DNA of 64,000 bases from Rhodosorus marinus (lineage: Eukaryota > Rhodophyta > Stylonematophyceae > Stylonematales > Stylonemataceae): the NCBI GenBank assembly GCA_029953675.1, contig JAMWBK010000001.1, positions 3,210,001-3,274,000 of the forward strand, written 5' to 3'. Each line of letters starts with the position of its first letter. The first letter of the stretch is position 1. The notes beneath the pieces were generated by a model that was given only the letters and a program-made list of their open reading frames with translations, did not search any database and was not told the origin of the DNA. Positions 46,566-59,188 of this stretch are shown one piece after another. Position numbers and translations under genes: made by a program.

Positions 46566-47946
46566 ATGGCAACTTCGGCAGCCGGTAGTTACGCAGCCAA
46601 GCTCACTCCTGGTGCGCATAAGGGTAGGCTCAATCTGCACGAGGCTCGCGATCCTGCTCCGGTTTTGGGTCCAAAGGTGCAGGCTTTGGCCCGACTGATC
46701 GCTGAATCGTCACGTACAGTAGTGCTTACTGGAGCGGGTATCTCAACGTCGGCTGGAATCCGTGACTTTCGCGGGCCGGAAGGAATTTGGACGAAGCAGA
46801 GGAAGGGTGAACCAATCGTTGACGGCGTGGACTTCACCACTGCACGCCCGACATTGGCTCATGTGGCGCTGGTAGAATTGCACCGTCGAGGGCTTGTCAA
46901 GTTTCTGATCAGTCAAAACGTTGATGGTCTTCATATACGCTCCGGTTTTCCGCGGGACGCCCTCGCAGAGCTCCATGGGAACGTTTTTGCGGAGGAGTGT
47001 CGCGCGTGCGACAAGGAATACGTTCGGTGCTATGATGTTGACTCAATAGGTCTGAGGGCGACCGGGAGGGCCTGCGATCAATGCGGAGAGGCGCTGTTTG
47101 ACAAGCTGTTGGACTGGAACGATCCACTTCCAGAGGTAAGATATCAATCCTCAGAATCATCGATGGCTATTCTCTGCTTGCTCATCTGAAAAGCCGGTGT
47201 TTTGCGTGTAGAGTGAACTCCGACGTGCGGAGCAGGAGACTAAGTTGGCCGATTTGTGCATTGTCATGGGCTCAAGTATGCAAATGATTCCCTCCCGCGG
47301 CCTACCCCAGCGAACGCTCCGATCCGGAGGGAAAATTGTTGTCTTGAACCTTTCAGACACTCATCTGGACAAGCAAGCCTCGGTGGTAATACGGGCAGAC
47401 CTTGACGAGGTAATGCTACGCTTGCTAGATGCCCTTCACCTCCCAGCCCCGATAAACCCAGCCAGGCGGAAGGTACTCGTACGATCCCGGATGGGAAATA
47501 GCCCCAAGGATTGTCTTTATTTGTCGGTTGATCCGATGAACGGAGAGAGTTTATCGTTCATCAGGTCGGTGCTGTTCAGTTGCATCGGGCGGTCGATGGA
47601 GGTATCCTCGGAGCCGTTCTCAGTGGAGATGCTGGTTGATGAACATGAAAGCAAGGGATTGGACGTAGCAGTGCGTATAGCCGTCTCCTCACGGACGCAG
47701 CGGCAGGTCGATATTCCCAAATTGATGGAAAAGGTTGTGATTGAGATGGACGCATATGATGATGATTCAAAGTACACCGATTCCGTGCAGAGGATCCGAT
47801 CGCAGATAGAGACGCAGGTACGCATCCTTCCAATGGCCGCTGAAGCTGCGAGATGGTCTGGAACAGCTGCTAAACGAACTAGTTGGTTTCCCCCGGTGCG
47901 TAACCCCTCAAAAGGACTCCACCCCGCTCGATACCAGGCGCGCTGA
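46566..47946 (+). CDS. SIRT7: SIRT7-type (class IV) sirtuin
   Basis: NAD-dependent protein deacylase. Exon 1 (46566-47135) encodes the nucleotide site VVLTGAGISTSAGIRDFRGP, the IWTKQRKG loop, and SQNVDGLHIRSGFP with the catalytic His in LAELHGNVF. The Zn site is CRAC (pair 1) and CDQC (pair 2) flanking YVRCYDVDSIGLRATGRA, a spacing and wording typical of SIRT7 rather than SIRT6. Exon 2 starts at 47212 (SELRRAEQ) and continues CIVMGSSMQMIPSRGLP and GGKIVVLNLSDTHLD. About 180 residues after the core are unlike the short basic tail of animal SIRT7 and include acidic segments. An alternative donor at about 47818 (CAG|GTACGC) could change the last 40 residues. Nuclear chromatin or rDNA function is inferred. 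Confidence 0.88.
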
Positions 47947-49103
47947 ACCCTCCGCCTACTTTTTCAAGTCGTTCCGGCAGCGAGGATTTGCGACTTGTGC
48001 CCTGTGCGGTGAAGACGTCCACGGGAGTGGAAAGTCCCGTCACCTGAGCCTCTGTGTTGCAGACCAGAGATAGGAATGTTCCGTCTGCATCTTTGCCTTG
48101 GAGGTGTAGCTTACCACGCCTCATTACTAACAACTAACAGTCTCCGGTTTCGACAAGAAAGTATTATGCATTCCTCTCGTTGCTTCGAGCGTGTTCACGC
48201 CGAAGTCGCCGCGCCGAACGCGCTCCCAGCCAAGCATTATCGTATTAATAGTGTCTAACAGACGGCGCATGAGCCCATCGCTACCACACGCTGTTGAGAT
48301 CTACCCAACGGCTTCGAAGACTTCACTAGCACGGAGCTTGGACATAGAGGACTGGCCAGTTGTCGGCGATGTGGCGTGAACAAAAAAAGGTCGGTCGGAG
48401 ACAGAATCTCGTCAGCCTCCCAGTTGCGTCTGTACTTTGTTGTGTCAGCTGGACTTTGTTAAATACATCCTGGAGACAGTTTTCAGCTCTCCTCACTCTT
48501 ACGTCAGCCGATCTCGAGAGGTGTCTCATCCCTTGGCTGGATTCCGCTTTAAAGCGCTCCGTTTTGTTTGCTTCGCCAGTTTGTTGATCCCTCAAAAAGC
48601 TTATCATTCGCTCAGATTTTTTCGCTACACGTCCGTCAGAGGTGTGCTCAGACTCAACTATTTTCTGTCCTTCTATGACGCTTTCGGGTTCCTTCCTGCC
48701 GAGACTTAGACAGTTGGCATATCGATTCTCTTGTTGTTAGGCTACCACTGCCAGCCCGTCTAGAATACAGATTCTAGATGTCCTAACACTTGTTCTACAT
48801 TTCACGTCTACGGAACTCGTGCTCCCAGTCAGCAGCTTACCTCGTTCGGCTGAGCTCAGTTTGTTTTCAGGAGAGCTGGAATCTCATCTGCAAGTGACGG
48901 GGATTTGAGCTGCCCTTCGGGATTCGTCTAATGAAGGAGAGCAGGAACGGCTAGCGACTCTTTGCTCAGTTTAGAAACAGCTTGCTTGTCGACTTTCGAG
49001 TCCTTTGGTGGTAGGGAAGGGGTGTACGGCGAATGTGTGTGAGGTTAGATGTTCGTGTAGGTTAGTCTGAAGGAGGACGAGCGAAAATTCTGATTTGGAA
49101 GCC
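47947..49103. other. Intergenic stretch, no gene supported
   Basis: Downstream of the sirtuin and upstream of GPALPP1. Several short frames exist on both strands without domains. Confidence 0.45.
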
Positions 49104-50009
49104 ATGATTGGACCTGCGCTGCCTCCGCACCTTCGCAGGAAGATGGAAGAGGAACAGGAGGTGGATGAAGAGCAAGAGGTAAGGTCTGATGGTGACGATG
49201 ACGGTGGCGGAATCGTTGGACCCACTTTGCCTTCCAGGAAACGGAAACCTGAGGTGGGAGGGGTAGAAGGGTTGAAGGATGGAGATATGAGCGATAGTGA
49301 AGGGGAGGATGTGTATGGACCACGGGCGCCTCGTGGTGCGAAGAAAAAGGACGAGCTGGTCAGCGACGCGTCGAAATGGGAAGGCTTGAGGAAGGAGGAT
49401 GAGGAGATTAGGAAATCTAGAGCGGCGTTTGAAGGTGACGAATACGCGAACGCGGGAAAAGCGAGAGAAGAGTGGATGCTGTCTGCTCCAGAGGCCAAGC
49501 CGAGTGGTACCGGGAACAGGTTTCGGCCGAATGAGGTTGCAAAGGCTGACCTTTCCTGGATGCATACACCGGGCAAGAAGCATGGAAAGGGAACAGGTGA
49601 GAGAACAGCCCGCGGATCTGGACCGACGGATGTGCATCAACAGGAGGAAGAAGAACAGGAGATGGCGGAGAAAGTACGACTTGTCGATGAGCACACGCGG
49701 GGGAAGAGGTATTTTCATACTTCCGCTACTTTGCCCAGCTTTGTTACGGGAGGGCTGCATGGCTTGAGAATGAAGCTTGAGCTAAATACGAAACCGTTCT
49801 GATCTAGGTCGCTGCTGGAAATCCATGAAGAAGATGCTCGAAAGAAGAGTAAAGCACTAGAGTCCAAAGCCGCAGGGCCCTTGTCCTGGGACCGGGAACG
49901 CGACCTTGTTGATAACCATAAGCGTGTTGACGCATCCGCTTACGTAAAGAAGATCGGACGGCTCAATGAGCGATTTAGCTCGGGACAAAGTTCACGAAAG
50001 TTTTTATAG
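49104..50009 (+). CDS. GPALPP1: GPALPP-motif / DUF3752 protein (GPALPP1-like)
   Basis: A conserved eukaryotic nuclear protein of poorly defined function. Two exons, 49104-49708 and 49808-50009, join in phase for 268 residues. The signature motif occurs at the start (MIGPALPPHLRRKMEEEQE) and again as IVGPTLPSRKRKPE, with a related YGPRAPR. The C-terminal DUF3752 region has REEWMLSAPE, then SLLEIHEEDARKKSKA and LNERFSSGQSSRKFL at the very end, as in the animal and plant proteins. The body is highly charged and probably disordered. The start codon chosen begins directly with the first GPALPP motif. The intron has a GTATTT donor and a TCTAG acceptor. Confidence 0.88.
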
Positions 50010-50492
50010 CTTGTCTACTTGCGCACGTGCAGAGAATCAGACTTTGAAGGGGGACGTGTGTTAGGGGACCGGGAAAAGGAGCAGCGACATGGTCGATTGA
50101 AGCAGGGCTCCATGCAAGAAAGGGTGCTTGTGCTAGGAAAAGATGAGGGTTCAGGGTGGGACCCGGTCGGACAAGCGAGGAAAAAGACGAGTCCGCACAT
50201 CGTTGCAGGCGAACCGCTTGACGGAAAAGCTCTTGGGATATTGGGCGATTATCTCGACCTTTCTGCTGGTCCAGACCTGTGAAGGGGGAAATCATCATCT
50301 TAAATCAAACCTGGATGAGCTTCGGTGGTAAAGCAAGCGGACAGGTAACCCCCTCCAAGTTGGCATCCATCGTCCGGTTCCTAGCAACGCTTTTTGTACC
50401 TATGGTTACGTTTAAATGCTCAGCTTGTCGTTGCATTAATTGTTATTCTTGAAACATAAATGGAGATACACACATTGGCCGCACCCGTCAAT
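50010..50492. other. Convergent spacer
   Basis: 3' flanks of GPALPP1 (+) and the biotin ligase (-). An 87-codon plus-strand frame (50019-50282) is hydrophilic and Gly/Arg rich but has no domain. Confidence 0.4.
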
Positions 50493-51639
50493 CTAAGAAG
50501 TAGACTTGACCCGCACGGTAGAGGCGTTCAAATCCAGAGACGCGCTGTATGGATCAAGCTCTTCTTCCTCCCCGGAATCAATGAGCTGCAACAGAATCGA
50601 GCCTGACTCAGCGAGGCCGAGAATACGCGCTTTCTTCCCTTCTCTATTTTCCAGGCTAACCACCTGATCAGTGTGGATCCAACGGTCATAGTATCGCTGC
50701 TTAAGCGGCTCAAATCCATCCCTTTTCAAAACCTGCAGAGGTTTCATCCAGAGAAGAGCGTGTGCGGGCAATGATTCAGCTATCGGACCCAAGGGGAGTC
50801 CTCGATTGGTTTCCCGCTTCGCGTACCTCGAACAGTGGTTCAAAGGAGTTAATCAAGGCCGCAAGAACAACCTCCCTGGAGATGGTCGCTGAAGCTGGGA
50901 GATTCCCCTTGAGAGAACATGTCGGATTTTCGTTCGTAACGTTGATTCCAATACCCACGCTCACGTACATATTTCCCTCAACCACGATCCCTTCGCATAG
51001 GATTCCCGCGACTTTGTCGCCGTTGATAAGGACGTCGTTTGGCCACTTTACCTGAAGCGGCACCTGACTTCCCATCTTTTAAAGCAAGTGAACGTATTAG
51101 ATTTGCGTCTCACTTTCAGATGCGGAAGGCTCTGGGGAGGGAACGTTATCAATTGCGAAGGATGAACTAACTAGACCCACCTCAGTTGATCGAACAGCAT
51201 CGACGACGGAGAGCGCGGCAACATATTGCAGGAACGGGAGCAAGTCGGCTTTCGCTCTAGGGAGGACAACTCCAATTGAGCAGGTGAGACATCCTTCTGG
51301 GGAAACCCATTCAGATCCATGACGACCTCTACCTTCCGATTGCTCATCAGCGACTACCACCAGACCCGGTACAAGCGATCGTAGACTCTCCCGAACAACG
51401 TCCTGTGTGGAGGGTGTGGACGAGAAACAGACAATGACATTTCCCAACTGTGTCGTATCCACCAGCTTCATGCTAACCTCGCTCCTGAACCTGCCGCTTC
51501 TCGGCTCCTCGAACGTCTCATCCGGTCCGAAGATACGAACACTACCCTCCTTCGACAAACCATACAGCAACTCACCGTGCTCTTCAATCAGAGACTGTAC
51601 TTTGTCTGCTGAAGCTCCACAGACCTCGACTTGCGCCAT
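50493..51639 (-). CDS. BPL1: Biotin--protein ligase (holocarboxylase synthetase)
   Basis: Activates biotin with ATP and attaches it to the conserved lysine of carboxylases such as acetyl-CoA carboxylase. Three exons, 51639-51181, 51075-50827 and 50732-50493, join in phase for 315 residues. The catalytic landmarks are intact: the biotinyl-AMP loop EGRGRHGSEWVSPEGCLTCS, then VKWPNDVLINGDKVAGILCE with the catalytic Lys, then VSVGIGINVTNENP. The C-terminal cap is FEPLKQRYYDRWIHTDQVVS. The CTGCAG acceptor before VLKRDGFEP was chosen because it keeps frame and matches the yeast and human spacing. About 100 residues precede the catalytic domain, far fewer than in human or yeast, so this is the short plant/bacterial-like form. 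No clear targeting peptide is seen. Confidence 0.92.
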
Positions 51640-54600
51640 TGTAAACAGTTGACCGCAGAAAACATCCAGCAGAATCCCAGCATGCGAAAGTTGAGATATG
51701 CTGACATGGATAAATCTATCTGCAAGACATCACCCCGAAGCTGAGGGAGGAGATGAGCGACGCCCCCAGTGTAACCTGATAGATAGGGAGCAATGATGGG
51801 CAGGTGGAGGCTGAACTGGGGGGAACGAATTTTGTTAGTGATGCGGAAGGACTAGGCGCATCGACCTTGCAGCCGTGCCGGTGACAGGAACATAAAGCAC
51901 CCGGTGCAGTTCTTTCCTCGACTTTGGAGGAGGACGCGTCACTTGGCACTTGCGCTGTTGTTCATGCAAACCGTTCAACCTCCTAAGGGTGAGCTTCGAG
52001 TGTTTAGCGGATATGAATTTGAGCAAGCCTGCCTCTTGGAAAAGCACTGATTGCTTGACCATCTACTCGAGTGCGCATTCTAGCTATCTTGGAGGCATGA
52101 TCGGAAGAGCTTAGCTCGCTGTCCCCCCGCATGCGAGGAACATAGCGTGGCGGGCTGTTCCGTTCAAAGCGCATGTTGAATCACGCCTTTGCTTCTTCTC
52201 AAGTCCGTCGAAGAAACCTATCCGCTGAACTCCAGGGCCCCGAAGGCGGCTGCTGGCTTCAAATCTCCGCTTATATACCCGCGGAGGTGAACTCTTGAGC
52301 CCCCAGAGAACGTTCCAACCCTACACGCCTAGTCGGTCTCGAGGCGTGCTGCCATGGCGAAAGCACATCAACAAACAACTCCCCCGAACAGAAACATTTT
52401 CGCAAAAAAGTTTCCCAAACCTTTGGAATTCGTTTCACAACACCACGTGAAGCAGTCCTTAGAGAATGTTCGAACCCCTACTCGCATAGTCGGTCTGATA
52501 GACGTCCCAACCTGGTCATGAGCAACTTACACATACGTCTAAATACTACAAAAACTCATTCATCTCGTAAGTTGCTTTGAATTTTTTTCATTTTTCCACT
52601 TTCGATTAAACAGAGACGGTTTAGCCGGTGATTTAGAATTGAAAAGCGGCTCTTTTTTGCGTATGAAATATATTGTTTTTTAAAGATAAGTGATATTGAG
52701 TGAGTTGGTAAAACTACTAATAGTGTACGCACGGCGGCGTGGTAGGCAGATGGATTGACTGATGCAGCGATTTGGATAGTGCAATGGGACGGGGGTTTCC
52801 TGTTGAGTGGGGTGCGGTCAGGCGAGAATATGGAGAGAGGGGTGAGTGGAATAGGTCTATTGGCTCTCCACGAGGCCGGCGGCGAAATTTTTTCACGCGA
52901 ATGGATTTTTTGTTTGTAATCACGCTTTTTGCCAGGTTTTACTTGGGTTTTCTTTCTAGCGGGAAACAGGAGGAGGAGGGGGGATAGGCGGGTATGGCAC
53001 TGATTTGGGGCCCAGGGTGAACATGCTCCTCGTCGATAAGGCAAAGAGCATTGTCATACGCTAACTCTATTGTTGAAGTAGACTCTTAAATCAGCTTTCC
53101 CACGTCGATGGAGCTTGAACCCATCCACTGTTGGAATTAGAAACGGATCCAACGTTTGTCCAAATGTCAATAGGACTATTTTTCGACCCTCGAGCGCCAG
53201 TTACGGGACTTCAATCGACCATTTTTCTTCACCGGAATGACACTGGTCCCCAAGGACTAGCTAGCACACCGCGGCAGCAAAAAAATTCTCCTACCCTCGA
53301 GAACGATTGCGTCCAATTTCTCTTCAATACGAAAGAACGTCGATTCCCAGCACCAGTAGATTTCAATCGGCCTTTGCAGTTCCAGCGGGAGCCCAAGATC
53401 CATATTCCGAAGCGGAAGGATACTTTTTCCGATTACAATGTTTGGCTGCCTGATCAGGTTTCCAGATATGGAACAAGAAAATTTCACTGACTTGCAACCT
53501 TTAAAATTGTGTGGATCGATTTTCGACGTCAATCGAACAATATGTCTCCACTTACGGATTTTGCGAGTTGATAGAATATCCACCAAAAAAAAAAGTATGG
53601 GTTTTGCTATATGATGTTACTTGGCTGGTTGCGAAACGAGATACATAAAAGTCTTCCAAAAGCCGTAATCGAAGTGAAATGCTAAGGGGAACAAGGAACC
53701 AAAAAAAAGTCCACAGGCATCGATTACGCAAACTAGAATTTAAAAGGTAGGCAAGGGCACACTCACAACGTGAATGTGAGTGGAGTAAGTAGTCAATTCG
53801 GGTCCCTTCACACGTCCGTCGAACGAGTTATCTAGTCACTTGGTATGTGAGAGGTCACCACAAGTCTCTTCGCAGCTGATCATATGGAAAACTTTGTGGA
53901 AGGGACTTAAATTGGAGGCACTCCAATAATTCTTGTAGAAGCCTCTTCACAAGAGAGAGGTGGCGCTAAACGACCAGATTTCCGAACGAAAACGTGGAGA
54001 GGGGGATGGTGCAATTGTCAACTTCCGCCAACTCCCCGAAACACAGGAGCTTGCAGCAAGCGCGGGGTGAAAAGCTGGCATCGCGCCAGGAAAACAGCTG
54101 GTGAGGCCTGATTCCGGATAACACCTTAAAGGAACCAAAAGAAGCGACGATTCCAATTGAAATTTCGAACTCTGTCCCAAAAATTATTTAGATTTTTTGG
54201 GACACGAAAAACAAAAAAGCATTGGTTTTGAGCCCGGAACTTTTCACAATGATGAAAGTATCCGCCTCTGCCCAAAATGCAAAATCACCCTCCCGCCCGT
54301 TTTGCTTTACGCTCCGGTGGGAGGCGGCGATCTGCTTCATACCGCGCTACGATTTCCACTTTTTAAGCAACGCTGCTCTGGGAAACCCTTTTTTTTGGTG
54401 GGGGGACTGCAACGAGGCGGAAAATTAGAAACACAGATGGTTTTGGGACTGAAGCATGAGGAAAATTGTTTTTACTTTTCTCTCACAAGTCGCGACCTAT
54501 TGGCGCGGCATGTGAACCTGTGGGAACCCCCCGCCAAGCTTGTGTGGGAATATGCTACATTTTTTCCGCCGATTCAGTCGGCAAACGATTTTAAACTACG

Positions 54601-56983
54601 AGCTTGTCTGCCCCACCCTTTGGTTCTGTCCTGCACTAAAGCCCCTGATCTTCATTCTGGCCTGCCACAATCACCGAAAGTGATTGGGGCGGGGGAATTT
54701 TCACTGGAAGAAAAGTTGAAAATAACTCTTATAGCCGTAGAAGCTTTCGGATGGGACACCCTTTCGATTGACCCGTTTTCATGCTATTGCCGTACCTCTG
54801 ATTAGCAGTAACCCCCCTTTCTTCACGAGCGTAGGAAGCAAGGGGAATTCACCAACTCAAGTCCTAGATGCGGGAGAGAGTCGAGTGGGAATCGTCCGCC
54901 TTGCTTATTCTTTAGCCAGCACAATCTACACCTTGGGGATCTTGATCAGCACGGTTTCCTGGGAAATCAGCAACAGCGCGGGCAGCATGTGAGAAATCGA
55001 CAAGCTTAGGCCTCCACTGGAAACGAGGAGCGTTGGGGACCAGAGAAGGGTAGGGAAACAGAAGAGCAAGGAAGTCGCTTGTACGAGTTCGAGGTGTCTG
55101 CTCTGCAGGCGATGAACATTGTTACGCGGTGCCCATGGGACTTTCAGCGACGCAGCCCGATCGCCTCTCCGCGATTCCCAACAACAAAAAAAAATGCGTC
55201 CCAAAAAATGCGAACGTAGCTTGCCGCGGGAGACTCGAAGGGGGGGTGTGTGTGACAAGCGTAGCACGGATTTTCTGTCTCCCTTACAGCAGCTTGCATC
55301 CGTTTGTAAAAGACCCAAAAACCCACGCAATCAGACAATCAAGCAATCTTGCGTCGCATTTAGGTAGAAGTTTCGCGGGGAAGGACTTACGCCAAAACAA
55401 CTGCGAAAAAGCAAAATCCTTCAGGAGGACATCACCAAAAAGTTCTAATTCGGAGCTCCTAGAGACTAGCCACTCTCCCGGCAAGGTTCTTTTCAGGTGA
55501 AGCCGGGAAAAAAGGATAGTTTGGGTGGATATCCGGAGCAAACAAAACTTTTTTCGGGTTCTCCCTCGCTTTTTGGGGTCTTTGTAGTCCATAGAGAAGT
55601 TGGGTTTTCTTAAGAAACCTCCTCTTCACGTTTTTTAACCGCTTGCTCAGGTTGCTTTGGGCGTCAAAAGATTGCGGGACCAAATTTTGTCCCACAAAAG
55701 GGGTGAAAACAGCAAAATAGAAAAAAACCCCTGTTGCAGATTGAATACGCAGAAGATCCTTTATAAAATAACCAAAAAGGCGGATAGTTTTTTGTCACTG
55801 CCGTCCGTTCCCCACCCCTAGGGCATGTGAGCAATCTTATCGCTGCTTATATGCGTGGCAGTCAAAAATCTCAAAAGACATGAAGAAAAATCAGCCCTCT
55901 TGAAACGCTATCCGCGCGAAAAAAATCTCTCAGCAATCCAACATCTTTCTTGGAGTGGGGGCAGCCGGGGGGGGGGGTAACTCACGAATGAGGGTGTCAT
56001 CCTATTCGTATTTTTAACGCCATACCTATCAGCCACCCGTCAAGAGCAACGGCAACCCAACCTGCCGAGAGGACCTTCGCACGTCTGATTCTGTTGTAAA
56101 GTTGATTAAAATCTAATTCTTTTCTAACCCCCCTCACACTTTTTCGGTTGACGAGGTTCTTGTGCACCCTTTTGTTGAAGAAAAAGTTCTTGCCCTGTTT
56201 GTTCGATAAAATGAATAAATTGGGAACAATTTGCCAGGCCAGCTGGGGTAAAAAGTTAAAATGCACCATGGACCTCAAAAACGATGACCGATTTTTTTCG
56301 GATTGGTGTGTCCCTGGGACATATGATTGAGCGAATGTTTTCATTGAAAATGGAAAGAACTTCGGCTGTAAAACCGACCGGGTTGTTTAGCCAAATCGGA
56401 GGGTTTTTGGGCAAAACAGGCGCACTCAGCGGGACAGTTGCATGCCTTTTCGAATACAAAGTTTCTCTATTTGCTAATAAAAAACTTTCGGGCTTTCGGT
56501 TTTTTGGGGGTTTGCGGACCTTTTTTCCCTTAATTTCTGTAATTTTGATTGACCGTAAGAGGCGCATGTAAATGGCCCATTTCTTCAAAGAAAGCAATGC
56601 CATGATCATGAATCGAAGGGAAGCGCTAGATGGAAGGGGTGAAAAACATACTCTCCAATACTGCAAAAAGGGAGTTTTTACCAATGAAACAGCCTCAACA
56701 TAATTTCGCATTGTCCCCCCGGCTCGCCAATACTGGAGCACACTTTTTTTTGTCCCATATGGTGTGGGCGTGGATATATGCTCCAACACCCCTTCTTGAG
56801 TGCGGGGGGATATATATATATGTAGGATCTGAAACGAGAAGCTTTGCGAAAGCGCCATTTTTCTGTATAGGTATTGCCTTGGATGTTTCCTGGCGTTTGG
56901 GTTTGTTCGTCATTCTGGAGTCTGTCGGTGAGAGCCATCTTAAGGGTACCTTTTGTTCAGGGAGGCTTGTTCGGCACAGAAAA
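51640..56983. other. Gene-poor, homopolymer-rich region
   Basis: 5.3 kb without a supportable gene. The first kilobase is the upstream side of the biotin ligase. From 53100 on the DNA is rich in A and T runs with scattered GGGAC/GTCCC words. The longest frame is 54197-54805 (+, 202 codons), starting MGHEKQKSIGFEPGTFHNDE and containing CPKC. It has no recognisable domain. A 119-codon frame at 53131-53490 is similarly anonymous. I suspect decayed repeats rather than genes. Confidence 0.5.
52305..52496. repeat. Imperfect direct repeat pair, about 35 bases each
   Basis: The copies at 52305-52339 and 52461-52496 both read AGAGAA(C/T)GTTC(C/G)AACCC, then end TAGTCGGTCT. They are separated by about 120 bases. 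Several mismatches and one inserted base show that they are not recent. Confidence 0.7.
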
Positions 56984-57808
56984 ATGATGGCAACGGTGGA
57001 CGAGACGTGTATCCTGCTGGCGAATGAAACTCTTGAGCTGCCGGAGAATAGAGTTCCTGTTCTTCCGCACGTTAAGATTCCCAGCGGTCCTGCGGAGGAG
57101 ATCCCTTCGCTCCTGAGCTCGAATTCGTACAACAACTTGAGGGAGAAGGCCGAGGCCCATTTGATCGTTGACTACTTTGAGGATGTACAGCTTGACTTTT
57201 CGAGGAAGACTCGTGAGGACGTAGTGTCCTGGCTCGTCGACACTGGACTCTCGCTCTCGCTAGGAAGCCACACAATCGCGATGGCGGTTAGCTGTTTTGA
57301 TCGATTCCTCGCAGTCCGGCGAATTGGAAAGGAATCCGTCGCGGAAGTGGCAGCGGCATGCCTGTGGATTTCGACGAAGCTCTATGATGGTGTTCCTCCA
57401 CTGTCCTATCTCTCTTTGCTGACAGGATCAAAGGATGAGAATATTGTCAGCATGGAAGAAGCGATCCTGAGAGAGCTTCAATGGCAAGTGAGCAGCGTGC
57501 CGGCTGAAGAGTTTGTACCGTTCATGAGGAGTCGCATGTCACGGCTTGGTTTCGAGGTGGACGACAAGATCCTAGAGATGCTGCTAGACGTTTCCCTTCT
57601 ATCCTTTGACGTTGTAAGGAGAAGTGCTTGCATTGTTGCAGCTGCGTGTGTATTGTTGGGGAGCGAAATCCAGTATCCCGAGATGAATTGCTCAATGCGG
57701 TCGAAGATGTTCGCGGAGATTTTGGACCTTGACCACTCGGAGCTGATTGAAGTGAAAACGGTTCTCCACGCTTCGTTCCAAACCTTCATCATCGCCAGCC
57801 GTAAATGA
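56984..57808 (+). CDS. Cyclin (D/A-like, cyclin-box protein)
   Basis: Regulatory subunit of a cyclin-dependent kinase. Intronless, 274 residues from the Met at 56984. The cyclin box is clear: REDVVSWLVDTGLSLSLGSH, then AMAVSCFDRFLAVRRIGKES and VAEVAAACLWISTKLYD, ending in EEAILRELQWQVSSVPAEEF. A second helical fold follows (DVVRRSACIVAAACVLLGSE). The short N-terminus with DETCILLANE recalls the LxCxE-type start of D cyclins, but only as CILLANE, so Rb binding is not established. The open frame runs upstream to 56630, but that part is low-complexity and not protein-like, so I took the later Met. It is the only gene in an otherwise empty 10.8 kb. Confidence 0.86.
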   Translation: MMATVDETCILLANETLELPENRVPVLPHVKIPSGPAEEIPSLLSSNSYNNLREKAEAHLIVDYFEDVQLDFSRKTREDVVSWLVDTGLSLSLGSHTIAMAVSCFDRFLAVRRIGKESVAEVAAACLWISTKLYDGVPPLSYLSLLTGSKDENIVSMEEAILRELQWQVSSVPAEEFVPFMRSRMSRLGFEVDDKILEMLLDVSLLSFDVVRRSACIVAAACVLLGSEIQYPEMNCSMRSKMFAEILDLDHSELIEVKTVLHASFQTFIIASRK

Positions 57809-59188
57809 GGCGGGGAAAAAGATAGTGCCAAACGCGAAGGCCTCTAGCTCATCTCGTTGCAACGTTTTTCATGATTAGACAGTTTTTCTTTTTTGTCCCA
57901 AAGCTTTTTCTGGGTATGTATTGTAAATTTATTAAAATTATTCTTCGAAGTATATCTGTCCCGCTCCTGGCTAGAACAAAGAACCCGGCTAAAGTATCTG
58001 CCTTACCACAAAACTGCCAGTCAGTTTTTGCTTTTTCTCACTTAGTTCTCCACCGTACCTATCAAAATCAACCAATCCTGAAAGGGGGGCAGTTGAAATT
58101 CGTCAAAAATAATTAGAGGGTCAGTGTGGCGTCCAAAAGAGTCCTACCTAATCAGTACTTTGCTGCTTTCCAAACCGAAAAAGACCAAAAACAAAAAAAT
58201 TATCATGCAAAATCCAGGGAGACGTTTCTGTCCCGTCCCAATTTCTAGTCGCGATCCGTTCAGCTAACCTGTACATTCATCGAAGGCTCACCCTGGACTC
58301 GTTGAAATACCGCAAAAAATGTGGAGTACAGGTTCACCTTCAAAAATTACGGTCGTGCCGCCCCACATAATTTCACGGGGTTCTGCACATTTCCCACAAT
58401 GATTTCTCTTTGAAACACAAATCCTTTGACCATTCACATTATGTTTTTTTGGGTCATGCCCAGGAAACATGACGAATAGGAGGGTGAAACGAGGGGTTCC
58501 TATCAACGCGGTAAATAGTCCCCTCATCTAAGTGTGTACAGAAAGCACAAGGCAGATCTATTTCTTAACGTAGGTTTTTGCTACCACCAGCACACACAAT
58601 ATTCCTGCGGACGAATAGAGATGAGACCGAACCAAGTTTTTCTAAATATTTTCAGGAAGAATCTGCAGTTTGCAAAATATCTTCAGATGTCCCATCTTCT
58701 CGATGCGCATAATTTAAATATTAAAAAACATTGTTGTCCTTTGACGATCCAAGTTTAGATTTACACTACTACTCATATCCGGATATAATCAAAATCGTCC
58801 CAACGGATTTTTCCCCGGTAATGCCGAAAGATTCTTTAATGATTCCTTACACGCAGCGCTGGGACAGGAAGAAAGATGGGAGAGACGTCTCGATAAGATT
58901 TAGCTCGAGTATGTGGAGGTACGCAGATCACCACCGCACCCAGTAGATAATCTTTTCACACTGGGGCTACCACGGGGTCGTAAAAAAAGCGTATGGTAGA
59001 TGACTGCAGTCGGGGTTTTCGACGAATGGAAATAGAATTTCCGTGGTTTTCTTCACAGCTTGAGAAAACAAGGACTGATCCGTCCTGTCCTAATATCTTT
59101 TGGGACGGACCACTTCTATCAGTACCCCTCATTTTCAAATTATTGAAGAGTCCAATATTAATTTGGGGGAATTGAGTTGAAGCGCTCA

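Noticed and set aside
50732-50827. Joining the biotin ligase exons at a GATAG acceptor near 50780
   Set aside because: That join is out of phase. The CTGCAG acceptor at 50733-50738 keeps frame and gives the family spacing.
56630-56983. Upstream extension of the cyclin frame
   Set aside because: The added 118 residues are low-complexity (IYIYVG and similar) and share no cyclin feature. The Met at 56984 fits the family start better.
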